Assembly: GCF_030689745.1 (NCBI RefSeq)
Contig: NZ_JAUYGL010000214.1
Coordinates: forward strand, 1-34,809
Source of the DNA: Devosia sp.
GTDB lineage: Bacteria > Pseudomonadota > Alphaproteobacteria > Rhizobiales > Devosiaceae
Reading direction: 5' to 3'
DNA: 34,809 bases
In this document: one piece after another, positions 1 to 8,853 of the stretch
Numbering within the stretch: position 1 is the stretch's first letter
How the letters are laid out: each line of letters opens with the position of its first letter
Made by a program: the position numbers and the translations under genes
The notes under the pieces: generated by a model
Told to the model about the DNA's origin: nothing
Seen by the model: the letters and a program-made list of their open reading frames with translations, nothing else
The model's database searches: none

Positions 1-19
1 TGGAAGGCGTAGAGCAGGC

Positions 20-451
20 ATGAACCGACTGACCGCCAAGGATGTGATCTTCACGCTCGGCCTGCGGCGCCATCCCGAGGGCGGCTGGTATGCGCAGACA
101 TTCGAGGACGCGGCGAAGGCGGATGGTCGGTCGCGCTCGACGGCGATCTACTATCTGCTGGAACGCGGCGACATTTCGGCCTGGCATCGGGTGGATGCGG
201 TCGAAGTCTGGCATTTCTATACCGGCGCCCCGCTCGGGCTGCAGGTTTCGGACGGCACCACGGTCGAGTCGTTCATCCTGGGTCCGGATCTGGAAACCGG
301 ACAGCGGCCGCAACTGGTGGTGCCGAAGGCCGCCTGGCAGTCGGCCAAGAGCACGGGGGACTGGACGCTGGTGGGCTGCACCGTGGCGCCAGGCTTTGTG
401 TTCTCCGGCTTTGAGCTGGCCCCGCCCGGCTGGGAACCTGGCCACAAATAG
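20..451 (+). CDS. Cupin domain protein, DUF985 (Cupin_5) family
   Basis: The 143-residue product matches the small DUF985/Cupin_5 family of single-domain cupins. The visible signatures are the N-terminal RHPEGGWY block (about residues 17-24), the STAIYYLL strand followed by WHR, then EVWHFYTG (about residues 62-69), and the C-terminal APGFVFSGFEL strand. The histidines and glutamate in WHR/EVWHF are the usual metal or sugar-contact positions of the cupin barrel. No substrate is known for the family with confidence, so no reaction is assigned. Length is normal for the family and the gene looks intact. The ATG lies about 20 bases from the window edge and has a GAGCAGG stretch just upstream. It is followed by a 107-bp gap before the next + strand gene. 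Confidence 0.85.
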   Translation: MNRLTAKDVIFTLGLRRHPEGGWYAQTFEDAAKADGRSRSTAIYYLLERGDISAWHRVDAVEVWHFYTGAPLGLQVSDGTTVESFILGPDLETGQRPQLVVPKAAWQSAKSTGDWTLVGCTVAPGFVFSGFELAPPGWEPGHK

Positions 452-558
452 GCTGGCGCGCCCCTGCCCCGGGTTCAACCGACAGACATCGGCCCAGACA
501 AATCACCCCAGTACTGATATCACGCCTCGGCCGCCATGCTGGCGCGGGGGACCCCAAG

Positions 559-1470
559 ATGACGACGCCGACTGCATTGTTGATCGCGACTGCCATAGGC
601 GCCTTGTTGAGCCTGCCGGTGCAGGCGCAAGATCTCGATGAAACGCAGACTGCAGAGGCAATGGATTTTGCCATGCATGACGCCGTGTTCACGATGTATC
701 ACGAGATCGGCCATCTGCTGATCGGCGAACTCGGCCTGCCAGTGCTGGGCAAGGAAGAAGACGCTGCCGACGCTCTAGCTACGATCATGCTGCTGCTGGA
801 TAGCAGCGATGACGACAGCTACAATGCGCTGATCGACAGCGCCGATGGCTGGTATTTCAACGCCGTCAAATCCACCGGCGAGGGCGTCGACGCGTTCTCC
901 TATTATTCCGACCATAGCCTGGATATCCAGCGCGCCTATGCCATGGTGTGCATGATGGTGGGCAAGGATCCGGATGCTTTCTCCGAGACCGCTGAGGCCT
1001 ATGATCTCGATGCGGATCGGCGCGAGGCCTGCGGCTATACCTTTGAGCAGGCGGCCTCGGCCTGGGCGACGCTGCTCGAGCCCCATATGGTGGTTGAAGC
1101 GCCCGGCGCCGAGATCACCGTGAGCTATGAGGACGCCGGCGATTATGAAGGCTTTGCCGAGGCGCTCAAGGGTCGGCAGGTGCTGGAACGTGCGGCGGCG
1201 CTGATCACCGAGAGCTATGTGCTGCCGGGACCGGTGAGCTTCATCGCCAAGCAGTGCGGCGAGCCCAATGCCTTTTACAGCCCCAGCCAGAGCGCGGTTA
1301 TCTACTGCTACGAGATGGCCGCGGACATGCATGCGCTCTATGTCAACGACATCCTGCCGCTGGCGGCGGCGTCAGAGACCGAAGAGGTGACGGCCGAGCG
1401 CGTGGACAGCGATGGTCCGCGGCAGGACCTGGTGGGGCACTGGAGTGATGCTGCGGTGGCGCCTAACTGA
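559..1470 (+). CDS. Putative secreted metallopeptidase, DUF4344 family
   Basis: The 303-residue product starts with a hydrophobic segment (about residues 5-22) ending in VQAQ, which fits a Sec signal peptide. The mature protein therefore likely sits in the periplasm or outside the cell. A zinc-protease type HEIGH motif is at residues 48-52, followed by an acidic EED segment at residues 66-68 that could supply the third metal ligand. This layout matches the DUF4344 family of putative metallopeptidases. Three to four cysteines in the second half could form disulfides. Proteolysis has not been shown for this family to my knowledge, so activity is inferred from the motif. The ATG follows a G-rich stretch. 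The 3' end overlaps the convergent yitT gene by 8 bases. Confidence 0.8.
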   Translation: MTTPTALLIATAIGALLSLPVQAQDLDETQTAEAMDFAMHDAVFTMYHEIGHLLIGELGLPVLGKEEDAADALATIMLLLDSSDDDSYNALIDSADGWYFNAVKSTGEGVDAFSYYSDHSLDIQRAYAMVCMMVGKDPDAFSETAEAYDLDADRREACGYTFEQAASAWATLLEPHMVVEAPGAEITVSYEDAGDYEGFAEALKGRQVLERAAALITESYVLPGPVSFIAKQCGEPNAFYSPSQSAVIYCYEMAADMHALYVNDILPLAAASETEEVTAERVDSDGPRQDLVGHWSDAAVAPN

Positions 1471-2080
1471 AGCCGACATAGCGGCCCGGCTTGTGATTGA
1501 AGCCGATAATGATGTTGAGCACCAGCGCGCCCAGCACCGAGTAGATGACCCGGTCCAGCGGCAGTATGAAGAAGGCCGCCACCAGGATAAGGGCGTCGAT
1601 GCCGAGCTGAAAATAGCCGGCGCGAATGCCGAAATTGTCCTGCAGATACAAGGCGAGGATGTTGATGCCGCCGACACTGGCCTTGTGCCGGAACAGCAAG
1701 AGCATGCCGATCCCCATCAGCCCGCCGCCCACCAGGCCGGCAAACAGCGGGTCAACCGAGGCTATGTCGAGCCAATCGGGAATATGGCCGGTAAAGAACG
1801 AGACCAGCCCGACGCAGGCAAAGGTCTTGATGGTAAAGGGCCAGCCCATGCGCAGCACCGCGAGCACGTAGAATGGCAGGTTGATGGCAAAGAACAGCCA
1901 ACCGAAGGGGATGGCTGTGCCATAGTGCAGCAGCAGCGCCAGACCGGCCGTGCTGCCGGTGGTCAGGGTGACCTGAGCGTAAAACACGATGCCGAGCGAG
2001 ACCAGCATGGTGCCGATCAGCATGGCGAGAATGTCTTCGTGCAGTTGGTGGCGACTGGGTGTGGCGAGGTCTGGCGTCAT
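1463..2080 (-). CDS. YitT family membrane protein
   Basis: The 205-residue product is an integral membrane protein with about five hydrophobic helices. It carries the YitT-type pattern: GTMLVSLGIVFYAQ in the first helix, GSTAGLALLL, then a GGGLMGIGM helix followed by the ASVGGINILALYLQ repeat. Members are described as inner-membrane transporters or permeases of unknown substrate. This copy lacks the extra C-terminal DUF2179 domain of longer YitT proteins. The ATG at 2078-2080 was preferred over a longer reading because it overlaps the holC stop codon by 4 bases (ATGA), implying translational coupling. The 3' end overlaps the convergent metallopeptidase gene by 8 bases. The substrate remains unknown. 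Confidence 0.85.
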   Translation of the reverse strand: MTPDLATPSRHQLHEDILAMLIGTMLVSLGIVFYAQVTLTTGSTAGLALLLHYGTAIPFGWLFFAINLPFYVLAVLRMGWPFTIKTFACVGLVSFFTGHIPDWLDIASVDPLFAGLVGGGLMGIGMLLLFRHKASVGGINILALYLQDNFGIRAGYFQLGIDALILVAAFFILPLDRVIYSVLGALVLNIIIGFNHKPGRYVGFS

Positions 2081-2523
2081 GCTTTCTTGGTCCAGCGGCC
2101 ATTGGCCTCCTGCTGCCAATAGGTCAGTTGGCCGCTATCCTTGAGGGCCCGCCAGGCCAGCCGGGCTTCGGCCAAGGCATCGGGGTCGTGACCGGAAAAC
2201 AAATAGACCAATCGCTCATAGCCCTCGATCGATTGCGGTACGGCGCGATCAACGAAAAAGCGGCAGGCAGCCCCATTGGGATTGTCGGTGGCGGTGGTGA
2301 GCAGGATGGGCTGATGCGCATCGGTCGGCGAACCGGCCAGACCGTGCGCGAGAAAGCTGTCGTCGCGATAGGTCCACAGCTCAGCGTCGAGCGCCTCGGC
2401 CCGCTCGGTCGAGCCGACTTCGATAATCGCTCGCCAGCCGCGCTCGAGGGTCTTTTCCAGCAATTGCGGCAGGACGGCTTCGAGCGGGCGGGCTTCGAGA
2501 TGATAAAACAGCACATCAGTCAT
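2077..2523 (-). CDS. holC: DNA polymerase III subunit chi
   Basis: The 148-residue product matches the chi subunit of the DNA polymerase III clamp loader, which links the holoenzyme to SSB. It begins MTDVLFYHL, the typical chi start. It continues with LPQLLEKTLERGWRAII (about residues 18-34), a conserved ELWTYRDDSFLAHG block (about residues 48-61) and the PILLTT strand. The C-terminus contains the GYERLVYLF and WRALKDSG patterns. The ATG at 2521-2523 was chosen because a longer reading would add 22 residues unlike the family. The stop codon overlaps the yitT start. In many proteobacteria holC follows pepA, and the same order occurs here after a 130-bp gap. Confidence 0.93.
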   Translation of the reverse strand: MTDVLFYHLEARPLEAVLPQLLEKTLERGWRAIIEVGSTERAEALDAELWTYRDDSFLAHGLAGSPTDAHQPILLTTATDNPNGAACRFFVDRAVPQSIEGYERLVYLFSGHDPDALAEARLAWRALKDSGQLTYWQQEANGRWTKKA

Positions 2524-2653
2524 CAAGTGCACCGACCTTCCGGCCAAAGGGCGAGTTTCTGCGTTTCCGGTGCTGACGTACTCCAACATACGCTCCGCTC
2601 CGGTTCTCGAAACTCACCATTTTCGCCTCGCCCTGACCGGATCCTGGCACAGT

Positions 2654-4135
2654 TTAGCGCTCGTAACAGTCGCGCACCAGCCGATCAAGCAGGGCCACAC
2701 CAAAGCCTGGCGCCCAGGAGGCGTTGACTTCGCTGGCTTTGACGCCAAAGGCGGTGCCGGCGATATCGAGATGGGCCCAGGGCACATCATTGACGAAGCG
2801 CTGCAGGAACTGGGCTGCGGTGATCGAACCGGCGGGGCGACCGACCGAATTGCGAATATCGGCGAACTTGGATTCGATCATTTTGTCATAGGCGGCGTTC
2901 AACGGCATGCGCCACAGCTTTTCGTTGGCGGTTTGGCCCGCCGTGAGCAGTTGGCCGGCAAGCTGCTCATCGTTGGAAAACAGACCGGCATATTCGTGCC
3001 CGAGGGCCACGATGATGGCGCCGGTCAGCGTCGCCAGATTGATCATGAATTTCGGCTTGAACCGATCCTGCGTGTACCAGAGCGCATCGGCCAGCACGAG
3101 GCGGCCTTCAGCGTCGGTGTTGATCACCTCGATGGTGGTGCCGCTCATGGCGGTCACGATATCGCCCGGGCGCACCGCCGTGCCCGAGGGCATGTTTTCC
3201 ACCAGACCGATGACGCCCACCACATTGACCGGCGCCTTGCGGGTGGCCAGAGCGCATAGCAGGCCGGTGACAGCGGCAGCGCCACCCATATCGCCCTTCA
3301 TGTCTTCCATGGAGCCGGCCGGCTTGATGGAAATGCCACCCGTGTCAAACACCACGCCCTTGCCGACAAAGGCGAGCGGCGCAGCATCGGGTTTGCCGCC
3401 CTTCCAATGCATGACAACCAGGCGCGCCGGGCGGTCGGAGCCGCGGGCGACGCAGAGCAGCGCGCCCATGCCGAGCTGCTCGAGTGCTTCGGGCTCAAGA
3501 ATTTCGACCTCAACGCCCAGCGCACTCAGTTCGGCGGCGCGGGCAGCAAATTCCACGGGGCCGAGCACATTGGCCGGCTCATTGACCAGATCGCGCGCCA
3601 GCAGCGTGCCGGTCACGACCGCGTCGCGCTCGGCAATCGCCAGATCGGCTGCCGCCGGGTCGGCAACATGCAGGGTAATGGAGAGATTGCCGGGCGCATC
3701 TTCGGGGCGGACGGACTTGTATTTGTCGAAGCGATAGTGGCGCAGGCGCAGGCCGGCGGCCAGTTCGCCAATCGCGGCAGGCGTGGCGTCAGGCTCGTCG
3801 ATCACGATGGCGACAGACTCAAGTCGCGTGGCGGCGATCTTGGCGAGCAGCGAGCCACCCCGATCGGTCCAGCCATTGAGTGGCGCATTGGTTTCGGGCT
3901 TGCCGCTGCCCAGCACCAGCAGGCGGGCACCCTTTTGGCCAATGATATCCAAGGCCTGACCCTGCCGACCGGTAAAGGCGCCGGCCGCCACCGCTTGCGT
4001 CCAGTCCAGGCCGGTGGCCGCCCAGATGGCAGCCGCTGCGCCAGTGGGTGCTGCGCCATCGGCGGCATAGATAACGGTCAGCGGTGCAGACGCGCCCAAC
4101 TGGGCGGCGGTGCGGATTTCGAGAGACTGGGACAT
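2654..4135 (-). CDS. pepA: Leucyl aminopeptidase (M17 family)
   Basis: The 493-residue product is a cytosolic M17 aminopeptidase that removes N-terminal residues from peptides using two metal ions. The metal and catalytic residues align with E. coli PepA at a constant offset: K259, D264, K271, D282, D341, E343 and R345. The NTDAEGRL signature is at residues 339-346. The N-terminal 160 residues are the more variable domain that helps build the hexamer. I chose the ATG at 4133-4135, which starts MSQSLEIRT, over an upstream start that adds 12 proline/arginine-rich residues. It is divergent from lptF across a 208-bp gap and lies upstream of holC, a common proteobacterial pairing. Confidence 0.96.
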   Translation of the reverse strand: MSQSLEIRTAAQLGASAPLTVIYAADGAAPTGAAAAIWAATGLDWTQAVAAGAFTGRQGQALDIIGQKGARLLVLGSGKPETNAPLNGWTDRGGSLLAKIAATRLESVAIVIDEPDATPAAIGELAAGLRLRHYRFDKYKSVRPEDAPGNLSITLHVADPAAADLAIAERDAVVTGTLLARDLVNEPANVLGPVEFAARAAELSALGVEVEILEPEALEQLGMGALLCVARGSDRPARLVVMHWKGGKPDAAPLAFVGKGVVFDTGGISIKPAGSMEDMKGDMGGAAAVTGLLCALATRKAPVNVVGVIGLVENMPSGTAVRPGDIVTAMSGTTIEVINTDAEGRLVLADALWYTQDRFKPKFMINLATLTGAIIVALGHEYAGLFSNDEQLAGQLLTAGQTANEKLWRMPLNAAYDKMIESKFADIRNSVGRPAGSITAAQFLQRFVNDVPWAHLDIAGTAFGVKASEVNASWAPGFGVALLDRLVRDCYER

Positions 4136-4186
4136 GGAAAGCCTTGGTGGGCGAGGAAGCGCAGGGCGCAAAATAATGACTGGCCA

Positions 4187-4214
4187 ACATTGAGATGTTT
4201 GGACCGCGCGTCAA
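4187..4214 (-). promoter_or_regulatory. Possible pepA promoter
   Basis: On the - strand a TTGACG box (4209-4214) is separated by 16 nt from CAATGT (4187-4192), about 52 nt before the pepA ATG. The -35 element is good but the -10 is weak. The two half-sites AACAT and ATGTT at 4186-4199 also form a small inverted repeat over the -10. This is an eye-made call only. Confidence 0.25.
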
Positions 4215-4343
4215 TCCCGCAACAGGGCGGCAATCAAATCGGAGCAGGCCCGTTTGAGCGCTTGTCTGCCCCGGCGAACTGCACCAGACTATGCGCACTC
4301 GACGAGACACAATTGCGGCACCTGGGGACGCTAGTCAGACAGT

Positions 4344-5414
4344 ATGAAGCGACTGACGGCTTATCTGGCACGCCTGTTCGTCACCGATGCGGTGATTCTG
4401 TTCGGGGTGGTGTGTTTCCTGCTCTGGCTGGTCAACTGTCTGCGCTCGTTCGACGTTGTCGCGGTCAAGGGCCAGGGCGTCGCCACGCTGGCGCTGCAGG
4501 GCCTGCTGACACTGCCGCCATTGGCCATTTCCTTCTTCTATGTGTGTGTTGGCATTGGTCTGGTGCGCGCCTTGCAGGCGCTGCAAGCCAATCGGGAACT
4601 GCATATCATTCATAGCAGTGGCGGCCTCCGCTCGCTGTGGAGCGCCACCGGTATCGTGGCCAGTGCCGGGGTTGCGGGGGTATTGCTGCTAACGCACTTC
4701 ATCGAACCCGAGGCCAATCGCCGGCTGAACATCCTCAGTGCCAGTGTCGCAGCGGACCTGGTGAGTTCCACGCTCAAGCCGCAACGGTTCACCCAGGTGA
4801 CGCCGGGGGTGGTGATGTTGATTGGCGGCAGGTCCGGCGACGGCGAAATCCAGGAGTTTTTCGCCGATGACCGGCGTGATCCGGAAACCCGGCGCACCTA
4901 TATCGCCGAATCGGCGCGCGTTTCGACCGACGGGGACAATTATGTGCTCGAACTGCGCGACGGATCACTGCAGAATACCGGGTCAGACGGCCGGTTTTCC
5001 GAGGTCACTTTTGGCCGCTATGACGTCAATGTCGACCGCTTCTCCCAGCCGGTCGGGCAGATCGATGAACTGTACCAAACCAATAGCCTGACGCTGGTGC
5101 TGGCGGCGCTGGAGAGTGGCGAGTGGTCGCCACGACTGCTGACGGCGCTGGGCAATCGCGGTGGCGAGGGGCTGCGGGTAATCGGCATCTGCCTGCTGGT
5201 GCTGGCAATGTCGGGATTTCCCAGCGGGCGGCGGGCCCGCTTCAACGTGCCGATGGAGGCAGTTGTGCTGCTGATTGCCTTCGGCGAGCGGGGCCTGAGC
5301 GCCTATAGTCCATTGGGACCGTCGACCGGTGCGCTGGCCATGATCATCGCTGGCGGGGGGGCCCTGCTGCTGCTGGCCCGACCACGCCGCATACAGCCCG
5401 GGATAACGGCATGA
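4344..5414 (+). CDS. lptF: Lipopolysaccharide export ABC transporter permease LptF
   Basis: The 356-residue product is one of the two permease subunits of the LptB2FG transporter, which extracts lipopolysaccharide from the inner membrane. It has the YjgP/YjgQ architecture. Helices lie near residues 12-34, 48-72 and 98-120. A periplasmic beta-jellyroll domain follows (about residues 130-265), including the YIAESARVS and LELRDGSLQN strands. Three helices lie at the C-terminus. The RELHIIHSSG cytoplasmic segment (about residues 83-92) is the region that contacts LptB. The stop codon overlaps the next start by 4 bases (ATGA). lptB, lptA and lptC are not in this window. LptF and LptG are distinguished here by order and similarity, so the two names could be swapped. 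Confidence 0.93.
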   Translation: MKRLTAYLARLFVTDAVILFGVVCFLLWLVNCLRSFDVVAVKGQGVATLALQGLLTLPPLAISFFYVCVGIGLVRALQALQANRELHIIHSSGGLRSLWSATGIVASAGVAGVLLLTHFIEPEANRRLNILSASVAADLVSSTLKPQRFTQVTPGVVMLIGGRSGDGEIQEFFADDRRDPETRRTYIAESARVSTDGDNYVLELRDGSLQNTGSDGRFSEVTFGRYDVNVDRFSQPVGQIDELYQTNSLTLVLAALESGEWSPRLLTALGNRGGEGLRVIGICLLVLAMSGFPSGRRARFNVPMEAVVLLIAFGERGLSAYSPLGPSTGALAMIIAGGGALLLLARPRRIQPGITA

Positions 5415-6481
5415 CCCGGATCGACTGGATCGTTTTGAACCGGCTGGGCAGCCGAATCGGGGTCACGGTGCTGATCTTTTACGGGATCATCATGCTGGCC
5501 GAGTCGCTGGACACCTGGCGCTTCAACTTCGTCGCCGACAATTACGGCCTGCCAATGGCTGGGTTGATGGTGGCCATGAGTGCGGTGCGCTGGACCATCA
5601 AGACTCTGCCCGTGACCGTGCTGATGGGCGCCATTCTGGGGTTTCTGGACCTCAAGGCGCGGCATGAGCTGACGGTCATTCAATCAAGTGGCATCTCGAT
5701 CTGGCGCGTGGTTCGCGCGCCAACCATTGCGCTGGCCGTGATCAGCCTGGGGATTGCGCTGGGCGCAGAAACCGTCAGCACGATCGTCAATCGCGGGCTG
5801 TATCCAACGCCGCCGGGGCAAGCGAGCATGCAGACGCCGAGCGGGGAAATCTGGCTGGAACAGCAGAGTGGCGAGTTCCACTACGTGATGATGGCCACCG
5901 GCATGCAGCCGGGTGGGGCGTTGCTGGGCAATGTGACCATCTTCCGGCTCAACGGGGCCGACAAGGATCGCATCGAGGCGCCTGAGGCGCAGTTGCAGGA
6001 TGGCGCCTGGCTGCTGCCGAGCGCCACGATCCGCACGGCGCACGAGCCGGCCCGCACGGTCTATAATTATCGGCTGCCAACCACTTCTTCGGCTGGTGAA
6101 ATCAGCCTGAAGCTGGCTTCGACCGAGGATATGACATTTTTCGAACTGGCCGGATTGCTGAGCGTCGGGGTGGCAGATCCTCTGATCCGCAATGCAGCGA
6201 CAATGCGCCTGATCAAATTGCTGGCGCTACCGCTTGTGCTGACGGGGTCACTGTTCATTGCCTTTGCGTTTACCGCGGGTTATCGAAGGTCATCTAATTA
6301 TGGTCCCGCGGTGCTTTATGGGATCGTGCTGGGTTTCGTTGTGTTCGTGATAACCGAGATGGCCGACCGCGCTGGGTCGACCGGCGTTCTCGATCCTACG
6401 TTTGCCGCAGTCGGACCAGCATTTGTGGCCATCGTCATTGGTGTGACGGTATTGCTGCACAAAGAAGACGGGCGCGCGTGA
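5411..6481 (+). CDS. lptG: Lipopolysaccharide export ABC transporter permease LptG
   Basis: The 356-residue product is the second permease of the LPS exporter and has the same fold as its upstream neighbour. Helices lie near residues 15-32, 55-78 and 98-120, followed by a periplasmic domain to about residue 265 and three C-terminal helices. The LKARHELTVIQSSG coupling segment (about residues 79-92) parallels that of LptF. The start ATG overlaps the lptF stop, and its own TGA overlaps the lptD GTG start (GTGA). The three genes are therefore probably translated as a coupled set, giving matched amounts of inner-membrane extractor and outer-membrane receiver. Confidence 0.93.
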   Translation: MTRIDWIVLNRLGSRIGVTVLIFYGIIMLAESLDTWRFNFVADNYGLPMAGLMVAMSAVRWTIKTLPVTVLMGAILGFLDLKARHELTVIQSSGISIWRVVRAPTIALAVISLGIALGAETVSTIVNRGLYPTPPGQASMQTPSGEIWLEQQSGEFHYVMMATGMQPGGALLGNVTIFRLNGADKDRIEAPEAQLQDGAWLLPSATIRTAHEPARTVYNYRLPTTSSAGEISLKLASTEDMTFFELAGLLSVGVADPLIRNAATMRLIKLLALPLVLTGSLFIAFAFTAGYRRSSNYGPAVLYGIVLGFVVFVITEMADRAGSTGVLDPTFAAVGPAFVAIVIGVTVLLHKEDGRA

Positions 6482-8778
6482 GAAAAGTGGGCTGGAGCGA
6501 TTGGTTGAATTCGGCGCTCCGCCTGGCCTGTGCCAGCGCGGCGCTGGCGCTCGTGGCAACAGGCGGTGTGACCGCACAGGGCCTGATTCCCAGCGACTTC
6601 TTCAATGCGCCGATTGATCCCGCCTCACCTTCGGCGATCGAGGCCAATACGCTAACATTCGACAACGCCTCAAATGTCATTCTGGCCAGTGGCGATGTGG
6701 TGCTCAAGCGCGGCGGCTACACGCTGACCGGGCAAAATCTGGTGTATGACCGCAATAGCGACAATGTGCACTTCACCGGGGCCGTGACCATTCGCGACCC
6801 ATCCGGCAATCTGACGGAAACCACCGACCTTGAGGTCACGGGGGGGATGAAGCAGGCCTTTCTGGAGGCCATGACCATCACCACCTATGACGGCGCGCGG
6901 ATCACCGCCGACAGCACCGACTATGATGAGGCGCTGGAAACCCTGCTGGTGAATGCCACCTACGCCCCCTGTGGCGAATGCATCGACGCCAAGGGCCGCC
7001 GAATCGGCTGGTCGATGAAGGCCAAGCGGGTGATCTCCAATTCCGAGGATGGCTCGCTCTATCTGGATCAACCCAGCCTGGCCATTCTGGGCATTCCGGT
7101 GGCGTGGCTGCCATTCCTCTGGCTGCCCGACACCAGCGAGGACGCGCTGTCACGCGTGCCCAAACCGACCTATTCCTTCACCGAGAAAACCGGCCACACG
7201 CTGGCCTTCACCTCGACGGTGTATTCGACGCGCTGGAGCGATGTGATCCTGACCCCCACGCTGATGAGCCGGCAGGGATTGCTGCTGGGTGGGGAATGGG
7301 TGCAACGGTTTGAGGGGGGCTCGTTCCGCATCAAGGGATCGGGCCTGTACCAGCGAGACCAGGGCGCATTTACCTTCAGCGAAGCCAAGCGCGACTGGCG
7401 CGGGGCCTTGCAGACCAGCGGCAGCTTCCAACCGGTCGAGGACTGGACCGTGGGCATGAGCTACACGGCATTCACCGATGCCGCCTATCTGCCGGACTAT
7501 ACGCGGACGGACGACAAATCGTCGGTCAATGAGATCTACGCGACCAATTTGACCGAAAACACCTATATCGACGCCCGGGTGCAGCGCTTCACCCTGCTCG
7601 GCGACGTCACCCAAGCCAGCCAGGGTCAACAAGGCCAAACGCTGCCAACGGTGCGGTTTGACCATATCGAGGATCTTGCGCCCGGGCTGGGTCGCATCGA
7701 GGTCAGCGGCAAGCTGCTCGGGGTGCGTCGAGACCTTGATTCGACCACGACAGTGGGACCGGCCAGCACCCCCTACACCTTTGGCTATGCGGGCAGCAAA
7801 CAGCACGCGAGCCTGCAGGCGGGCTGGCAAAACCAGTATATCGGCGGGGGCGGGTTTGTCTTCACGCCCTATGTCGGTGCGCGCGCCGATATGGCCTATT
7901 ATGACGGCAGCAGCGCTATCGGTCCGGGGCCGACTTCTTTGTTCAACGCCACGCCGATTGCGGCGATGGATGTGCGTTTCCCGATGGCCGCCAGCGATGG
8001 ACGAACGGTGCATCTGGTCGAGCCCATCGCGCAACTGGTCTATCGTGGGTCCAGCACCACGGCGGTCGGTATCACCAATGACGATGCGCAGAGCTTTGTG
8101 TTCGATGACACCAATCTGTTCAGCTACAATCGTTTTTCGGGCAGCGACCGACAGGAAACCGGACTGCGCGCCAATCTGGGTGGCCGTTATCAGGTCAACT
8201 TCGCCGACAACAACTATCTTGAGCTGATCGCGGGGCAGTCGTTTCAGTTGGCCGGCGCCAATGCCTTTGGGGCGGCCGATCCGGCGCAGACAGCAGTTGG
8301 TGGCGGGCTCGATGCCACGGCGTCCTACGCCGTGCTGGGAGCCTATGGTGCTTTCGAGCCCGGTATCCGGCTTGGCGGCAAGCTGCAGATTGATACGGTA
8401 GAGCCCAGCATCGCGCGCGGCGGATTTGGCGGCAGCTTTGCGCAGGATGGCTACTCAGCCTCGGTCGACTACAACTATCTGGCCGCCAACCCGGCCGCTG
8501 GCGTGGTCAATGATCAGCACGAAATTGGTGGCAGCGTCGGCGTGCCGATTGCCGACTACTGGACGATCAAGGCGGCGAGCTATTGGGACCTGCAGGCCAA
8601 TAGATGGTACAAGGTGAGTGGCGGCGTTCAGTATGACGATGGCTATTTGCTGATGGCGCTGGATGGCACACGGACCAATGGCGTCGCCAATGACACCACG
8701 GTCACCGCAACTTTTGCCATCAAGGCACCGGCGGGGCTCAATCTAGGCTATAGCGGGGCCTTTGCGCCCGGCCAGTAG
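6478..8778 (+). CDS. lptD: LPS-assembly outer membrane protein LptD
   Basis: The 766-residue product is the outer-membrane translocon that inserts lipopolysaccharide into the outer leaflet. A signal peptide is visible (hydrophobic core about residues 12-32, then TAQG). An OstA/LptA-like beta-jellyroll follows (about residues 55-155), containing LTFDNASNVILASGDV and GYTLTGQNLVYDR. The remainder is a long beta-barrel region rich in aromatic-ended strands. A CGEC motif (C165, C168) sits at the jellyroll-barrel junction. The mature protein has no other cysteine, so the two-disulfide scheme of E. coli LptD cannot form. The GTG start overlaps the lptG stop. The partner lipoprotein LptE is not encoded here. 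Length is close to the usual family size. Confidence 0.93.
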   Translation: MRKVGWSDWLNSALRLACASAALALVATGGVTAQGLIPSDFFNAPIDPASPSAIEANTLTFDNASNVILASGDVVLKRGGYTLTGQNLVYDRNSDNVHFTGAVTIRDPSGNLTETTDLEVTGGMKQAFLEAMTITTYDGARITADSTDYDEALETLLVNATYAPCGECIDAKGRRIGWSMKAKRVISNSEDGSLYLDQPSLAILGIPVAWLPFLWLPDTSEDALSRVPKPTYSFTEKTGHTLAFTSTVYSTRWSDVILTPTLMSRQGLLLGGEWVQRFEGGSFRIKGSGLYQRDQGAFTFSEAKRDWRGALQTSGSFQPVEDWTVGMSYTAFTDAAYLPDYTRTDDKSSVNEIYATNLTENTYIDARVQRFTLLGDVTQASQGQQGQTLPTVRFDHIEDLAPGLGRIEVSGKLLGVRRDLDSTTTVGPASTPYTFGYAGSKQHASLQAGWQNQYIGGGGFVFTPYVGARADMAYYDGSSAIGPGPTSLFNATPIAAMDVRFPMAASDGRTVHLVEPIAQLVYRGSSTTAVGITNDDAQSFVFDDTNLFSYNRFSGSDRQETGLRANLGGRYQVNFADNNYLELIAGQSFQLAGANAFGAADPAQTAVGGGLDATASYAVLGAYGAFEPGIRLGGKLQIDTVEPSIARGGFGGSFAQDGYSASVDYNYLAANPAAGVVNDQHEIGGSVGVPIADYWTIKAASYWDLQANRWYKVSGGVQYDDGYLLMALDGTRTNGVANDTTVTATFAIKAPAGLNLGYSGAFAPGQ

Positions 8779-8853
8779 GCGAGATACCGGATTTTGGCCG
8801 TATTGTGCGGGCAATTGACAGCACGGGTTTCCCACCGCATGGGAAGCAGGCAC

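Noticed and set aside
3407-4615. A 402-codon open reading frame on the + strand crossing the pepA-lptF divergent region
   Set aside because: It is antisense to pepA and out of frame with lptF. It would destroy the promoter region for both genes and has no domain match.
8829-8845. Inverted repeat TTCCCA/TGGGAA upstream of the surA-like gene
   Set aside because: It is only 6 bp, overlaps the uncertain start region and ribosome-site candidates, and cannot be told from chance.
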